Both the position numbers and the translations under genes were made by a program. Under the pieces are notes generated by a model. That model did no database searches. It saw only the letters and a program-made list of their open reading frames with translations, and was not told the DNA's origin. From Bacteroidia bacterium (GTDB taxonomy: Bacteria; Bacteroidota; Bacteroidia; 2-12-FULL-35-15), in assembly GCA_020051175.1 (NCBI GenBank), contig JAGVJJ010000021.1, forward strand, positions 1-40,584: 40,584 nucleotides of DNA, given 5' to 3'. Each line of letters opens with the position of its first letter. The stretch's first letter is position 1. Positions 30,948 to 39,734 of this stretch are shown here, one piece after another.

Positions 30948-31474
30948 GAAAATAACACTTGGTTATTAAATATGAGGTTTATTCTAACAACAAAATGATC
31001 AATCTCTTTCTTTTCCAAACCAATACTGCCATTGACTTTAAAAATATTTAATGTGTCCAGTTTTAAATTGGTCAGTTTATTAATTGCAACTCCTTTCAGT
31101 TTGAGTTCATACTTATTGAGGAAGCCCGTTATTTCCTGTTTTTCAATTCGGATATCAGAATTATTATAATTGAAAAATTGGGCAAAAACACTGTCCCTTC
31201 TATAAGATCCATGAACATAACCTTCATGGTGATTAGGATGGTCCACACCCTGTTCAAACGTAAATTTATTAAATTCAATATTGTAAAGGTTCAACTGATT
31301 AGGATCAGATATTACAGTATCGCCTTGGGAAATAAAATCCGGACCTCCCCATACCGGCTCACCAATTATTAAAACAAATTTCCCATCTGTTGAAAACAAA
31401 ATAGAATCTATATTGCCAGCACAGGCAATCAGGCCATTTAACAAACAGATTAAAAGAGATATTTTCTTCTTCAT
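30908..31474 (-). CDS. Secreted protein of unknown function
   Basis: From ATG 31474 (31495 adds seven residues) the product is 188 aa with a signal peptide (KKKISLLICLLNGLIACAG), possibly a lipoprotein through the ACAG cysteine. The mature part (IDSILFSTDGKFVLIIGEPVWGG, then beta strands YELKLKGVAINKLTNLKL and HFVVRINLIFNNQVLFSQIFI) looks like a beta-sandwich. No family recognised. Its 3' end overlaps that of the convergent phosphatase gene by 40 bases. Confidence 0.6.
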   Translation of the reverse strand: MKKKISLLICLLNGLIACAGNIDSILFSTDGKFVLIIGEPVWGGPDFISQGDTVISDPNQLNLYNIEFNKFTFEQGVDHPNHHEGYVHGSYRRDSVFAQFFNYNNSDIRIEKQEITGFLNKYELKLKGVAINKLTNLKLDTLNIFKVNGSIGLEKKEIDHFVVRINLIFNNQVLFSQIFIPAIHTSST

Positions 31475-31521
31475 TTTTATTTTAAAGCCAGACATCTAAT
31501 TTTCACAATAAGCTGGAATAA

Positions 31522-31560
31522 AAAATGGACTGCTTCACGATTTATGAAACAGTCCATTTT
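31522..31560 (-). terminator. Terminator of the amino-acid permease gene
   Basis: AAAATGGACTG (31522-31532) pairs with CAGTCCATTTT (31550-31560), with an inner TTCA/TGAA extension. On the minus strand the stem is followed by TTTTTTATT. It lies about 20 bases after the permease stop codon. Confidence 0.88.
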
Positions 31561-31578
31561 CTTATAATAAACCAGAAC

Positions 31579-33069
31579 TTATTTATCAGGGTTATTCAGC
31601 TTGCTGTTTTTAATACTGTAGCCAAAATAAATAAGGAAACCAATTGCCAGCCAGATGATTAGACGCAGCCAGGTATCGCCCGGAAGGGCAAACATCATCA
31701 CCAAACAAGATAATATACCCAGGATAGGTACAAGTGGCACCAAAGGTGTTTTAAAAGCCCTTGGCAGGTTGGGCTGGTTTTTTCTCAATACAATTACACC
31801 TGCGCAAACAAGCACAAAAGCCAGCAAAGTTCCAATGCTTGTCATTTCCCCAACTACGCGTGCCGGTACAAAAGCTGCGAACAAACTAACAAAAAGCATA
31901 AACAATAAATTTGATTTTGCCGGTGTTCCGAATTTAGGATGCACTTTTGAAAATATTGGTGGAAGCAAACCGTCTTTAGACATGGAGAAAAATACACGGG
32001 ATTGCCCCATCAGCATCACCATAATAACAGAAGCATAACCAGCAAGAATAGCAACAATGATCGCTTTGTTTAGCCAAGGGTAGGCCGGTACAATTGTACC
32101 ATCGGCACCAGCATGTCCCATATGGTCAATCGCTACCGCTACAGGTGCAATACCGTCAGCACCCTGGAAACTGGTGTAATTTGTAACCCCGGTCATTACA
32201 TGTGCAAAAAGCACATACAATACCGTACAAATGGCGAGGGAAACAAGAATACCGATAGGCATGTCGCGTTGCGGATTTTTTGCTTCCTGTGCTGCAGTAG
32301 AAACAGCATCAAAACCGATATAGGCAAAGAAAATAATACCTGCTGCCCTAACAACACCGCTCCAGCCAAAGTTTCCAAACTCACCTGTATTGGCAGGAAT
32401 GTAGGGTTGGTAATTTTCCGAATTAATAAAGTTCCAACCTAAAAAGATGAAAATAAGCACTACACTAACCTTCAGAAGTACAATAATGCTATTCACCATT
32501 GCTGATTCTTTTGTACCTTTAATGAGCAATAATGACATTAATACAACAATAAAAATGGCCGGGAGGTTAATAAAACCACTCACCACAGTTCCGTCAGCAA
32601 GCGTGGCCGTGTCAAAAGGAGAAAGGGTTAGTGCTGCAGGCAGATGTATATCATAATACCCTAAAAATTTTACAAAATATCTTGACCAGCTGATGGAAAC
32701 AGTGGCTGCGCCAACGGCATATTCCAGCACCAGATCCCAGCCAATAATCCAGGCGATGAACTCACCCATGGTAGCATAGGAGTATGTATATGCACTTCCT
32801 GCCACAGGAATCATAGAAGCAAACTCTGCATAGCACAAACCGGCAAAACCACAGGCTACGGCTGCAATAATAAAAGAAATGGTAACGGCTGGCCCAGCAT
32901 TATTACCTGCGGCTCCACCGGTAATTGAAAAAAGCCCCGCGCCTATAATTGCACCAATACCCAATGCAATAAGAGAACGGGCACCAAGTGTTCTTTTCAA
33001 ACTTCCATGTTCTTCGGCAGCTTCTGTCTGCAGCGAGCTAATTGATTTCTTTACCCAAAAATTGGCCAT
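31579..33069 (-). CDS. APC-family amino-acid permease
   Basis: The 496-aa protein is a 12-14 helix transporter of the amino acid-polyamine-organocation family, of the cationic amino-acid transporter (YfnA-like) kind. The helix 1 motif GIGAIIGAGLFSITGGAAGNNAGPAV is the unwound substrate-binding region. Further marks are SMIPVAGSAYTYSYATMGEFIAWIIGWDLVLEYAVG and AYIGFDAVSTAAQEAKNPQRDMPIGI. The N-terminus is cytosolic. The substrate cannot be told from sequence. It is a single gene with a good promoter (33103-33135) and terminator. Confidence 0.92.
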   Translation of the reverse strand: MANFWVKKSISSLQTEAAEEHGSLKRTLGARSLIALGIGAIIGAGLFSITGGAAGNNAGPAVTISFIIAAVACGFAGLCYAEFASMIPVAGSAYTYSYATMGEFIAWIIGWDLVLEYAVGAATVSISWSRYFVKFLGYYDIHLPAALTLSPFDTATLADGTVVSGFINLPAIFIVVLMSLLLIKGTKESAMVNSIIVLLKVSVVLIFIFLGWNFINSENYQPYIPANTGEFGNFGWSGVVRAAGIIFFAYIGFDAVSTAAQEAKNPQRDMPIGILVSLAICTVLYVLFAHVMTGVTNYTSFQGADGIAPVAVAIDHMGHAGADGTIVPAYPWLNKAIIVAILAGYASVIMVMLMGQSRVFFSMSKDGLLPPIFSKVHPKFGTPAKSNLLFMLFVSLFAAFVPARVVGEMTSIGTLLAFVLVCAGVIVLRKNQPNLPRAFKTPLVPLVPILGILSCLVMMFALPGDTWLRLIIWLAIGFLIYFGYSIKNSKLNNPDK

Positions 33070-33102
33070 AGGTATCTTTTTTTATTAGTTTTGAATGAAT
33101 TT

Positions 33103-33135
33103 CAAATATAGATAAGTTTTATAAATAAACACAAA
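33103..33135 (-). promoter_or_regulatory. Bacteroidota-type promoter of the permease gene
   Basis: On the minus strand, TTTG (33132-33135) and TATATTTG (33103-33110) are separated by exactly 21 bases, matching the -33/-7 consensus. The permease ATG is about 34 bases downstream. Confidence 0.7.
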
Positions 33136-33181
33136 ATATATTTTCTGTAATTTTTGTGTTATAAAGTACCATTACGCCCCA

Positions 33182-34462
33182 ATGAACCTACTGATAATCA
33201 GCATATTTACAATCGGGTACTTTGCCATTGCCTTTGAGCATCCACTGAAAATTAACAAATCGGCAACGGCTTTGCTTACAGGTGTTTTGTGCTGGACGGT
33301 TTATATTCTTATGGGAACAGATAAGCACCTGATTTCTGAGCAGCTTACAGAACATCTGGGTGAGCTTGCCGGCATTCTGTTTTTCCTGTTAGGGGCAATG
33401 ACCATTGTGGAGCTGATTGATGCACATGATGGGTTTGACATTATTACGTCTGCCATTTCAACCACCAGCAGACGAAAGCTATTGTGGATAGTTTGTTTTA
33501 TCACATTTGTTTTGTCAGCCCTGCTTGATAACCTTACGACTACGATTGTTATGGTTTCCTTACTGCGCAAGCTCATAGATGACCGCAACGACCGGTTGTT
33601 TTTTATTGGCATGGTAGTGATTGCAGCCAACGCAGGAGGGGCATGGAGCCCTATTGGTGATGTTACTACAACCATGCTCTGGATTGGCGGACAAGTAAGC
33701 GCCAGTAATATTATTGTTAAATTAATCTTACCAAGCATCGTTTCGCTGCTGGTTCCGCTTAGTATCATTTCAGTGAAACTCAAAGGCAATACTAAAAAGT
33801 CGCTGCTGGAGCCGGTACAAACCGGCACCAGGCTTACTTTAACGGAGCGGAACATTATTTTTTTTACCGGCCTGGGAGGACTTATTTTTGTACCTGTATT
33901 TAAAACGATTACCCATCTGCCGCCCTTTATGGGTATTTTATTGGCGCTTGGTATTCTATGGATAGTAACAGAAATGATACACAGCAAAAAAGATGAGGAG
34001 GAAAAAGATGCTCTTTCTGTAGCGCATGCCCTTCGTAAAATCGATACGCCAAGCATCTTGTTTTTCCTGGGAATACTGGTGGCCATATCTGCACTGCAAT
34101 CTACCGGATTGCTGAATGGACTGGCACAGCTTATGGATGAAAAAATAGGCAACCTGAACATAATTGTGCCTGCTATTGGCCTGCTTTCGGCCATAGTCGA
34201 CAATGTTCCGCTCGTAGCTGCAGCAATGGGAATGTATGATCTGAACATCTACCCTGCTGATTCATATATATGGGAGTTCCTTGCCTATTGCGCGGGTACA
34301 GGAGGAAGCATACTTATTATTGGTTCAGCTGCTGGTGTTGCAGCCATGGGCATGGAAAAAATTGAATTTGGGTGGTATTTAAAAAAAATAAGTCTGCTGG
34401 CTGTTATCGGCTATTTTGCCGGGGCCTTATTTTATATTGCGCAGGAGTACCTTTTCTTCTGA
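33182..34462 (+). CDS. nhaD: NhaD-type sodium:proton antiporter
   Basis: The 426-aa inner-membrane protein matches the NhaD group of the ion transporter superfamily. Diagnostic stretches are SALLDNLTTTIVMVSLLRKLI, VIAANAGGAWSPIGDVTTTMLWIGGQVS and AIVDNVPLVAAAMGMYDLN, the last containing the conserved acidic residue near the ion site; GTGGSILIIGSAAGVAAMG is in the C-terminal half. About twelve helices are predicted. It exchanges Na+ (or Li+) for H+ and would help salt and pH balance. It is transcribed alone, divergent from the permease. Confidence 0.93.
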   Translation: MNLLIISIFTIGYFAIAFEHPLKINKSATALLTGVLCWTVYILMGTDKHLISEQLTEHLGELAGILFFLLGAMTIVELIDAHDGFDIITSAISTTSRRKLLWIVCFITFVLSALLDNLTTTIVMVSLLRKLIDDRNDRLFFIGMVVIAANAGGAWSPIGDVTTTMLWIGGQVSASNIIVKLILPSIVSLLVPLSIISVKLKGNTKKSLLEPVQTGTRLTLTERNIIFFTGLGGLIFVPVFKTITHLPPFMGILLALGILWIVTEMIHSKKDEEEKDALSVAHALRKIDTPSILFFLGILVAISALQSTGLLNGLAQLMDEKIGNLNIIVPAIGLLSAIVDNVPLVAAAMGMYDLNIYPADSYIWEFLAYCAGTGGSILIIGSAAGVAAMGMEKIEFGWYLKKISLLAVIGYFAGALFYIAQEYLFF

Positions 34463-34573
34463 AAACACTGATAAGTCTATTTTTTTAAACGGAAACCGCG
34501 GCTTTACAGAGGTTCACGGAGTAATTACTCTGTGTAGCTCACTTTTTCCCTGTGGGCTCTGTGTTAAAACAGG

Positions 34574-36562
34574 TTATATCCTAATCCCAATCATCTGTAT
34601 ATCATCCACCTGTTCGTAATCGCCTTTCCAATCGATGATGGCATTTGTAATGTTCTTTTCCTGCTCGGCTATTGAATTGGAATAGTTTGCTATTAAAAGT
34701 TCTTTCAAACGCTTTGTCATAAATTTTTTACCTTCAGGTCCTCCAAACTGGTCGGCATAGCCGTCTGTAGACATGTATACACAATCCCCCTTTTCAAGGG
34801 TAATGGTGTGTTTGGTAAATTTTCTTTCTTCTTCTGCCTGGTACCCTCCTATCGAAAACTTGTTGGCCTTAATTTCAATAAGCACAACTTCAGCATCGTG
34901 GGATTTCTTTCTTACAATCCAGAGCGGGCGGTGCGCACCTGCATATTCAATTTCTGTTTCACTATTGAATGCAATTAGTGCCAGGTCCATACCATCCATG
35001 GATTTACTCTGCATATCCTGTTTCAGGGCTTTACGTATTTCCCTGTGCAGGTGATTCAGGATTTCATCCGGTGAAGTAATTTCATTTTCATTTACGACCT
35101 GGTTCAGGATATTATTGCCAATCATGCTCATCAGTGAACCGGGAACCCCATGCCCCGTGCAATCACAGCAGGCTACTATTTTTTTACCGTTTTTCTCGGT
35201 ATACCAGTAAAAATCACCACTTACAATATCTTTGGGCATAAAAATGATAAAGCTATCGTGAAACAGCTTGTTTTTCAGTTTCCGGCTGGGCAAAATTGCC
35301 TCCTGTATCCGTTTTGAGTAATTAATGCTATCGGTGATGCTTTGGTTCTTTTTTTCGATTTGAGCATATACTGATGACAAGGTTTTATTGGTTTTTCTTT
35401 TTCTTATCACCCTTCGCACAAGCACTACAGAAAAGCCAGCCGAAATCAATCCGAAAATAAAAAGTATGATTTTAAAATTTCGTTGCTGCTTTAAAGCTTC
35501 ACTGGCCATGTCCGTATCTTTCTTCAAATCATCAATTTCCTTTTCATTTTCCTGTGCTTCATGCTTTGCGGTAAGCTCAATTGCCTGCCTGTTATTACTT
35601 TCCTTATAAATGCTATCTTTTAGCCTCAACACCTTACTGCCATACTCAAACGCACTTTTGTAATCACCCAGTGCCCGATACAACCTTTCATAATTGTCGT
35701 AAAAGGACTTCAAATAAGTTTTATCAGAAAAAGCGTTAATATACTGTTCCGCACTTTGCAATGACTGCATACAGCGTTCAAATTCCTGGGTTTGCATATA
35801 AAGCTCACCAAGATTGGTATAGCTGCTTAACAAATCGTTGGAGTCGGCCAGGCCAAGCTGTATTTCAATCGCTTTTTCGGTATTGCTGATGGCAAGGCCC
35901 ATTGCCCCCTTTTTATAAAAAACAATACTTTTATTCAGATAAGTGGCTGCTACCCCCTGTTTATTGTTAATTTCTTCTGATAGCTGCAATGCCTGATTAT
36001 AGCAATCTATCGAATTATCGTATTTATCCTGAACGCTATAAATAATGCCCATGTTGGTATAATTCCGGGACATTCCTTTTTTATTATTTATATGCTTATT
36101 AATACCGAGTGCTTTTTTATACGAGTTCATGGACTCGTTCAAATTTCCTTGTTCAAAATAAATGTCGCCAATCAGATCATAATCAGCAGCCTGCCCTTCA
36201 TAATTATTTAATTCTTTATCAATTTCAAGCGCCTCCAGATAATATCCTGTTGCAGAACCATAATTCCCCTTTTTAACATATAGCTGGCCTATTTGCCGGT
36301 TAGCCATGGCCTGATTTGACTTTTGCTTATATTTTTTTGAGTGCTCCAGCGCCCGGAAGGCATAGGACGTAGCCTGATCAAAATTTATTTCCCGGTAATG
36401 TTTAGAGATGGCAATAAGTGCTACGATTTTAACAGAATCGCTTTTTGCTTCCGAGTACACCTGTTTAAGAGAATCAAGGGTACCAGTTTTACGGGCATGC
36501 AAAGAAAGTGATGCAAATAGCATCACGAACAAAAAGCAAATGTTTATATACGGCTTTCTCAT
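34574..36562 (-). CDS. TPR-SpoIIE serine phosphatase, second operon gene
   Basis: The 662-aa protein has a signal peptide, about seven TPRs (residues about 40-320, for example GQLYVKKGNYGSATGYYLEALEIDKE), a coiled region rich in E/K, one membrane helix (FKIILFIFGLISAGFSVVLVRRV, about 362-384) and a C-terminal SpoIIE phosphatase domain. Motifs are PKDIVSGDFYWYTEKN, CCDCTGHGVPGSLMSMIGNN, SKSMDGMDLALIAF and DGYADQFGGPEG. Its ATG overlaps the TGA of the upstream paralog (ATGA, 36559-36562), so the two are coupled. The close sequence relation to the next gene points to tandem duplication. Confidence 0.9.
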   Translation of the reverse strand: MRKPYINICFLFVMLFASLSLHARKTGTLDSLKQVYSEAKSDSVKIVALIAISKHYREINFDQATSYAFRALEHSKKYKQKSNQAMANRQIGQLYVKKGNYGSATGYYLEALEIDKELNNYEGQAADYDLIGDIYFEQGNLNESMNSYKKALGINKHINNKKGMSRNYTNMGIIYSVQDKYDNSIDCYNQALQLSEEINNKQGVAATYLNKSIVFYKKGAMGLAISNTEKAIEIQLGLADSNDLLSSYTNLGELYMQTQEFERCMQSLQSAEQYINAFSDKTYLKSFYDNYERLYRALGDYKSAFEYGSKVLRLKDSIYKESNNRQAIELTAKHEAQENEKEIDDLKKDTDMASEALKQQRNFKIILFIFGLISAGFSVVLVRRVIRKRKTNKTLSSVYAQIEKKNQSITDSINYSKRIQEAILPSRKLKNKLFHDSFIIFMPKDIVSGDFYWYTEKNGKKIVACCDCTGHGVPGSLMSMIGNNILNQVVNENEITSPDEILNHLHREIRKALKQDMQSKSMDGMDLALIAFNSETEIEYAGAHRPLWIVRKKSHDAEVVLIEIKANKFSIGGYQAEEERKFTKHTITLEKGDCVYMSTDGYADQFGGPEGKKFMTKRLKELLIANYSNSIAEQEKNITNAIIDWKGDYEQVDDIQMIGIRI

Positions 36563-38577
36563 CCTATTTTTATTCCAATTACCAGTATATCATCAATTTG
36601 TTCCAGCTCCCCTTTCCACTCCTTTATTACAGATTTTAGTACCAACTCCTGCTCTTCCACAGGCTTAGCGGCATTCATTACAAGCAGTTCTTTAAAGCGC
36701 TTGGTAGTGAACCTTTTTCCATTACTGCCACCAAACTGATCGCCAAAGCCATCAGAAAATAAATACAGGCAATCTCCTTTTGAAACATTTATTATATGTT
36801 TTTTAAACTGCCTTGGAGTTTCAGTTGGATGCCCGCCAATAGAAAACTTATCTGGTTTTATTTCTTCCAGTTCCGGTTTAAAAGCAGAATCGGCTTCAGC
36901 TCCGGCACTCTGTGAACTTTTGCTATGCCTTACCACCCACAATGGCCTGTTTGCCCCTGCATACTCCACTTCCGTATCAGAATTAAAAGTAAGCAGTGCA
37001 ATATCCATCCCATCTTTACTCTCGGATTGCTCCTCCTGTTTCAATGTTTTGCGTATTTCATAGTTAAGACGGTTCAATACTTCTTCAGGCGAGGTAAGGC
37101 CTTTTTCATTCACGATTCGGTTCAGTATGTTATTTCCGATCATACTCATCAGGGCCCCCGGAACACCATGCCCTGTGCAATCGCATGCAGCAATCAATTT
37201 TTTACCATTTTTTTCATTGTACCAGTAAAAGTCACCGCTTACAATATCCTTTGGTTGAAAAAGAATAAATATCTGCCCGAAAAGTTGATCTTTAAGCTGC
37301 TTTGAGGGCAGGCATACATCCTGTATATGCTTGGAATATAAAATGCTGTCGGTAATTGATTTATTCTTTTCTTCAATTTCATGCGAAGCCTTCTCAAGAG
37401 CAAGGTTCATTTTATGTTTCTGGGCATTGTTCCTGTACAAAAACAGTGCAAAAAGAACAACAATCAGGCAAAAAACCAGCAAATATATTTTCAGCGTTTT
37501 TTCCCTGGAAATCATCTCGGCAAAAAGTTTTTTGCCTTCAATAAGCTTTGTTAGGGCCTCCCGCTTTGAAGCAAATTCATATTTTGCAACCATCTCAGCC
37601 TGCTGCCTCTTGTTTGCATCTTCCAATATACTGTCCGTAAGCTCTGAAGCAAGATTGATATATTCATCGGCCTTTTGAAATTTATACTGCAAAGCATACA
37701 GCGATGCAAACTTCTCATAATTCTTTTTCAGGAGTGACTTATCATTGAGTTCTGTTGCAAAAACGGTTGCTTTATCAAGGGCTTCAATTGCAGCGGTATA
37801 ATTGCTGTCTTTTAGATAGAGATTACTAAGTACACCATACGTATCCGACATATATCTTTTATTTCCTATCTCTTCCGACAGCTTAAGTGACTGCAGCAGG
37901 TTATTTATAGCTTCCCAGTTATTACCCATATCATTAAACAAATCACCAATGTTTCCATAGGCACCAGCCAAACCTGTTTTTATGTTGCCAAGCTCCATAA
38001 TATTAAGTGATTTGCAGTAGTTCTGCATGGCACTGTCATAAATGGCCAGTTTGTGGTAACAGATACCAATATCGTTGTAATTACTGGCTGTACTTTTGAG
38101 CGCGCCAAACTCCCTGTTGATCTGCAGCGCTTTTGTATGGTATTCCAGGGCTTCATGGGTTTTATCCGTGGAAAAATAAATCCAGCCTATGTTCCGGTAA
38201 CAGTCTGCAATTGCCGCCAAATCTTTCAACTCCTCAAAAATTTTCAATGCCTCGTGATAGTGATCGCCTGAAGAGAGATAATCATTCTTATACCAGTACA
38301 AATCACCAAGATTGTTGTGTGCATAAGCCATCCCCCGGGGGAAATTAATTTGCGTAGAAAGCACAAGCGCCTGTAGACCATAAGTGAAAGCCCTTTCAGG
38401 TTCAGTATCCTGGTACTGTTTGGATAATGCGACAAGCGTTTCAATCCTTGTAGTATCATTATTTAATGATTGGGCAAGGTTCTGAAGAGAAGATATGGAA
38501 TTGGTCTGAGCAGGTATAACAGCCGGAACCGCTACCAGAAAAAAAAGAATAAACGCAAACAGGGTAACCTTCTTCAT
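36559..38577 (-). CDS. TPR-SpoIIE serine phosphatase, first operon gene
   Basis: The 672-aa protein has a signal peptide (LFAFILFFLVAVPAVIPAQ), about seven TPRs (about 45-330), one membrane helix (LLVFCLIVVLFALFLYR, about 364-380) and a SpoIIE phosphatase domain with PKDIVSGDFYWYNEKN, CDCTGHGVPGALMSMIGNN, SKDGMDIALLTF and DGFGDQFGG. Compared with its operon partner it has an insert (SKSSQSAGAEADSAFKPELEE, near residue 565) between two phosphatase strands. The region before the first TPR and the coiled segments differ most. The operon probably starts at the -7 box TATCTTTG (38635-38642). Confidence 0.9.
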   Translation of the reverse strand: MKKVTLFAFILFFLVAVPAVIPAQTNSISSLQNLAQSLNNDTTRIETLVALSKQYQDTEPERAFTYGLQALVLSTQINFPRGMAYAHNNLGDLYWYKNDYLSSGDHYHEALKIFEELKDLAAIADCYRNIGWIYFSTDKTHEALEYHTKALQINREFGALKSTASNYNDIGICYHKLAIYDSAMQNYCKSLNIMELGNIKTGLAGAYGNIGDLFNDMGNNWEAINNLLQSLKLSEEIGNKRYMSDTYGVLSNLYLKDSNYTAAIEALDKATVFATELNDKSLLKKNYEKFASLYALQYKFQKADEYINLASELTDSILEDANKRQQAEMVAKYEFASKREALTKLIEGKKLFAEMISREKTLKIYLLVFCLIVVLFALFLYRNNAQKHKMNLALEKASHEIEEKNKSITDSILYSKHIQDVCLPSKQLKDQLFGQIFILFQPKDIVSGDFYWYNEKNGKKLIAACDCTGHGVPGALMSMIGNNILNRIVNEKGLTSPEEVLNRLNYEIRKTLKQEEQSESKDGMDIALLTFNSDTEVEYAGANRPLWVVRHSKSSQSAGAEADSAFKPELEEIKPDKFSIGGHPTETPRQFKKHIINVSKGDCLYLFSDGFGDQFGGSNGKRFTTKRFKELLVMNAAKPVEEQELVLKSVIKEWKGELEQIDDILVIGIKIG

Positions 38578-38634
38578 TTTGTATACCTCAAAGGTATTCT
38601 TTCATCAGTGTGTACTATGTAAAATCCTGATTAA

Positions 38635-38642
38635 CAAAGATA
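38635..38642 (-). promoter_or_regulatory. Candidate -7 box of the phosphatase operon
   Basis: TATCTTTG on the minus strand matches TAnnTTTG exactly, 58 bases before the start codon at 38577. No -33 TTTG is seen at the normal spacing. Confidence 0.4.
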
Positions 38643-38699
38643 AAAATAATAGCTTACGAAACACGTATTGTTCGGGTAACGAAAGATGAATTTTGTTGC

Positions 38700-38707
38700 T
38701 ATATTTG
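38700..38707 (+). promoter_or_regulatory. Candidate -7 box of the dam gene
   Basis: TATATTTG on the plus strand matches TAnnTTTG exactly, about 80 bases before the ATG at 38787. It is 57 bases from the opposing -7 box of the phosphatase operon, so the region is divergent. Confidence 0.4.
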
Positions 38708-38786
38708 ATACAACAATAAACACATATAGGGCAGTTTGTTTTAGATATAAAAAAACTGTTTCAGATAAACCAACAAAAGAAACACA

Positions 38787-39671
38787 ATGGCAAGACCGTT
38801 TTTGAAGTGGGCCGGTGGAAAAACACAGCTGATAAACCAGATTGCCAAAACACTGCCAAAAGAGCTTTCATCAACGGACTTTGTGTATGTTGAACCTTTC
38901 ATAGGCAGCGGTGCGGTGCTTTTCTGGTTCCTTGAACATTTCCCAACAATGAAAAAGGCCGTTATCAACGACCTGAATGCAGACCTTATAAACACTTACA
39001 ATACTATTAAAAACAAACCGCATGAGTTAATTGCTGTTCTTAAAGGTTTTGAAGAAGCATTCAGAACCCTTGAAAGCAAGCCGGATAAAAGAAAAAACTA
39101 TTATTACAATCAAAGAACGCTATACAATACCCGTTCTGGGAATAATGTACTGCAGGCGGCCTTATTTATATTTTTAAACCGCACCTGTTTTAACGGACTA
39201 TACCGGGTAAATAAAAACAATGAGTTCAATGTGCCTATGGGCAGCTACAGGAACCCGACAATTTGTGATAGTGAGAACATTTTAAGTGTAAGCAAAGCCC
39301 TGCAAAATGTAGAAATCCTTTGTGGTGATTACGAGCAAACTTTGAAACATGCCGGTAAAAGAGCTTTCTTTTACTTTGATCCACCCTACAAACCTATCAG
39401 CATAACCTCCAGTTTTAATTCCTACGCAAACTCAGGTTTTGATGATGAAGAGCAGGCTCGTCTGGCAAGGTTTTGCGCAAAGCTGGATAAGCAAAATCAT
39501 AAATGGATGCTGAGCAATTCGGATGTAAAAACAACAGAAAGCGATAACTTATTTTTTGATGTTCTTTACTCCAATTTTACGATCCGCAGGGTAAAAGCGA
39601 GGAGAAACATCAATTCCAAAGCGGATAAACGTGGACAACTGAATGAATTGCTGATAACCAATTATGATTAA
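38787..39671 (+). CDS. dam: Dam-family DNA adenine methyltransferase
   Basis: The 294-aa protein matches the D12-class N6-adenine methyltransferases. The SAM-binding motif is PFLKWAGGKTQL (residues 4-15), followed by YVEPFIGSGAVLF (34-46), NDLNADLINTY (61-71), FLNRTCFNGLYRVN and the catalytic DPPY at 198-201 (FYFDPPYKPIS). Enzymes of this kind usually modify the adenine in GATC, though specificity is not visible in sequence. No restriction endonuclease is adjacent, so it looks like an orphan methylase for regulation or repair. GATC occurs at ordinary frequency in the window. Confidence 0.88.
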   Translation: MARPFLKWAGGKTQLINQIAKTLPKELSSTDFVYVEPFIGSGAVLFWFLEHFPTMKKAVINDLNADLINTYNTIKNKPHELIAVLKGFEEAFRTLESKPDKRKNYYYNQRTLYNTRSGNNVLQAALFIFLNRTCFNGLYRVNKNNEFNVPMGSYRNPTICDSENILSVSKALQNVEILCGDYEQTLKHAGKRAFFYFDPPYKPISITSSFNSYANSGFDDEEQARLARFCAKLDKQNHKWMLSNSDVKTTESDNLFFDVLYSNFTIRRVKARRNINSKADKRGQLNELLITNYD

Positions 39672-39734
39672 TCACAATTGATTTTATTCGTATAAATCCT
39701 ACCCCAATCTTCGACAGGCTCAGACTCACCTGGC

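Noticed and set aside
33301..34248. Long minus-strand ORF (315 codons) opposite nhaD
   Set aside because: It is antisense to a clear NhaD gene, is rich in Ser/Ile/Pro as expected for a shadow frame, and has no recognisable domain.
36925..37305. Plus-strand ORFs opposite the phosphatase operon
   Set aside because: They are reverse-frame shadows of well supported TPR-SpoIIE genes.
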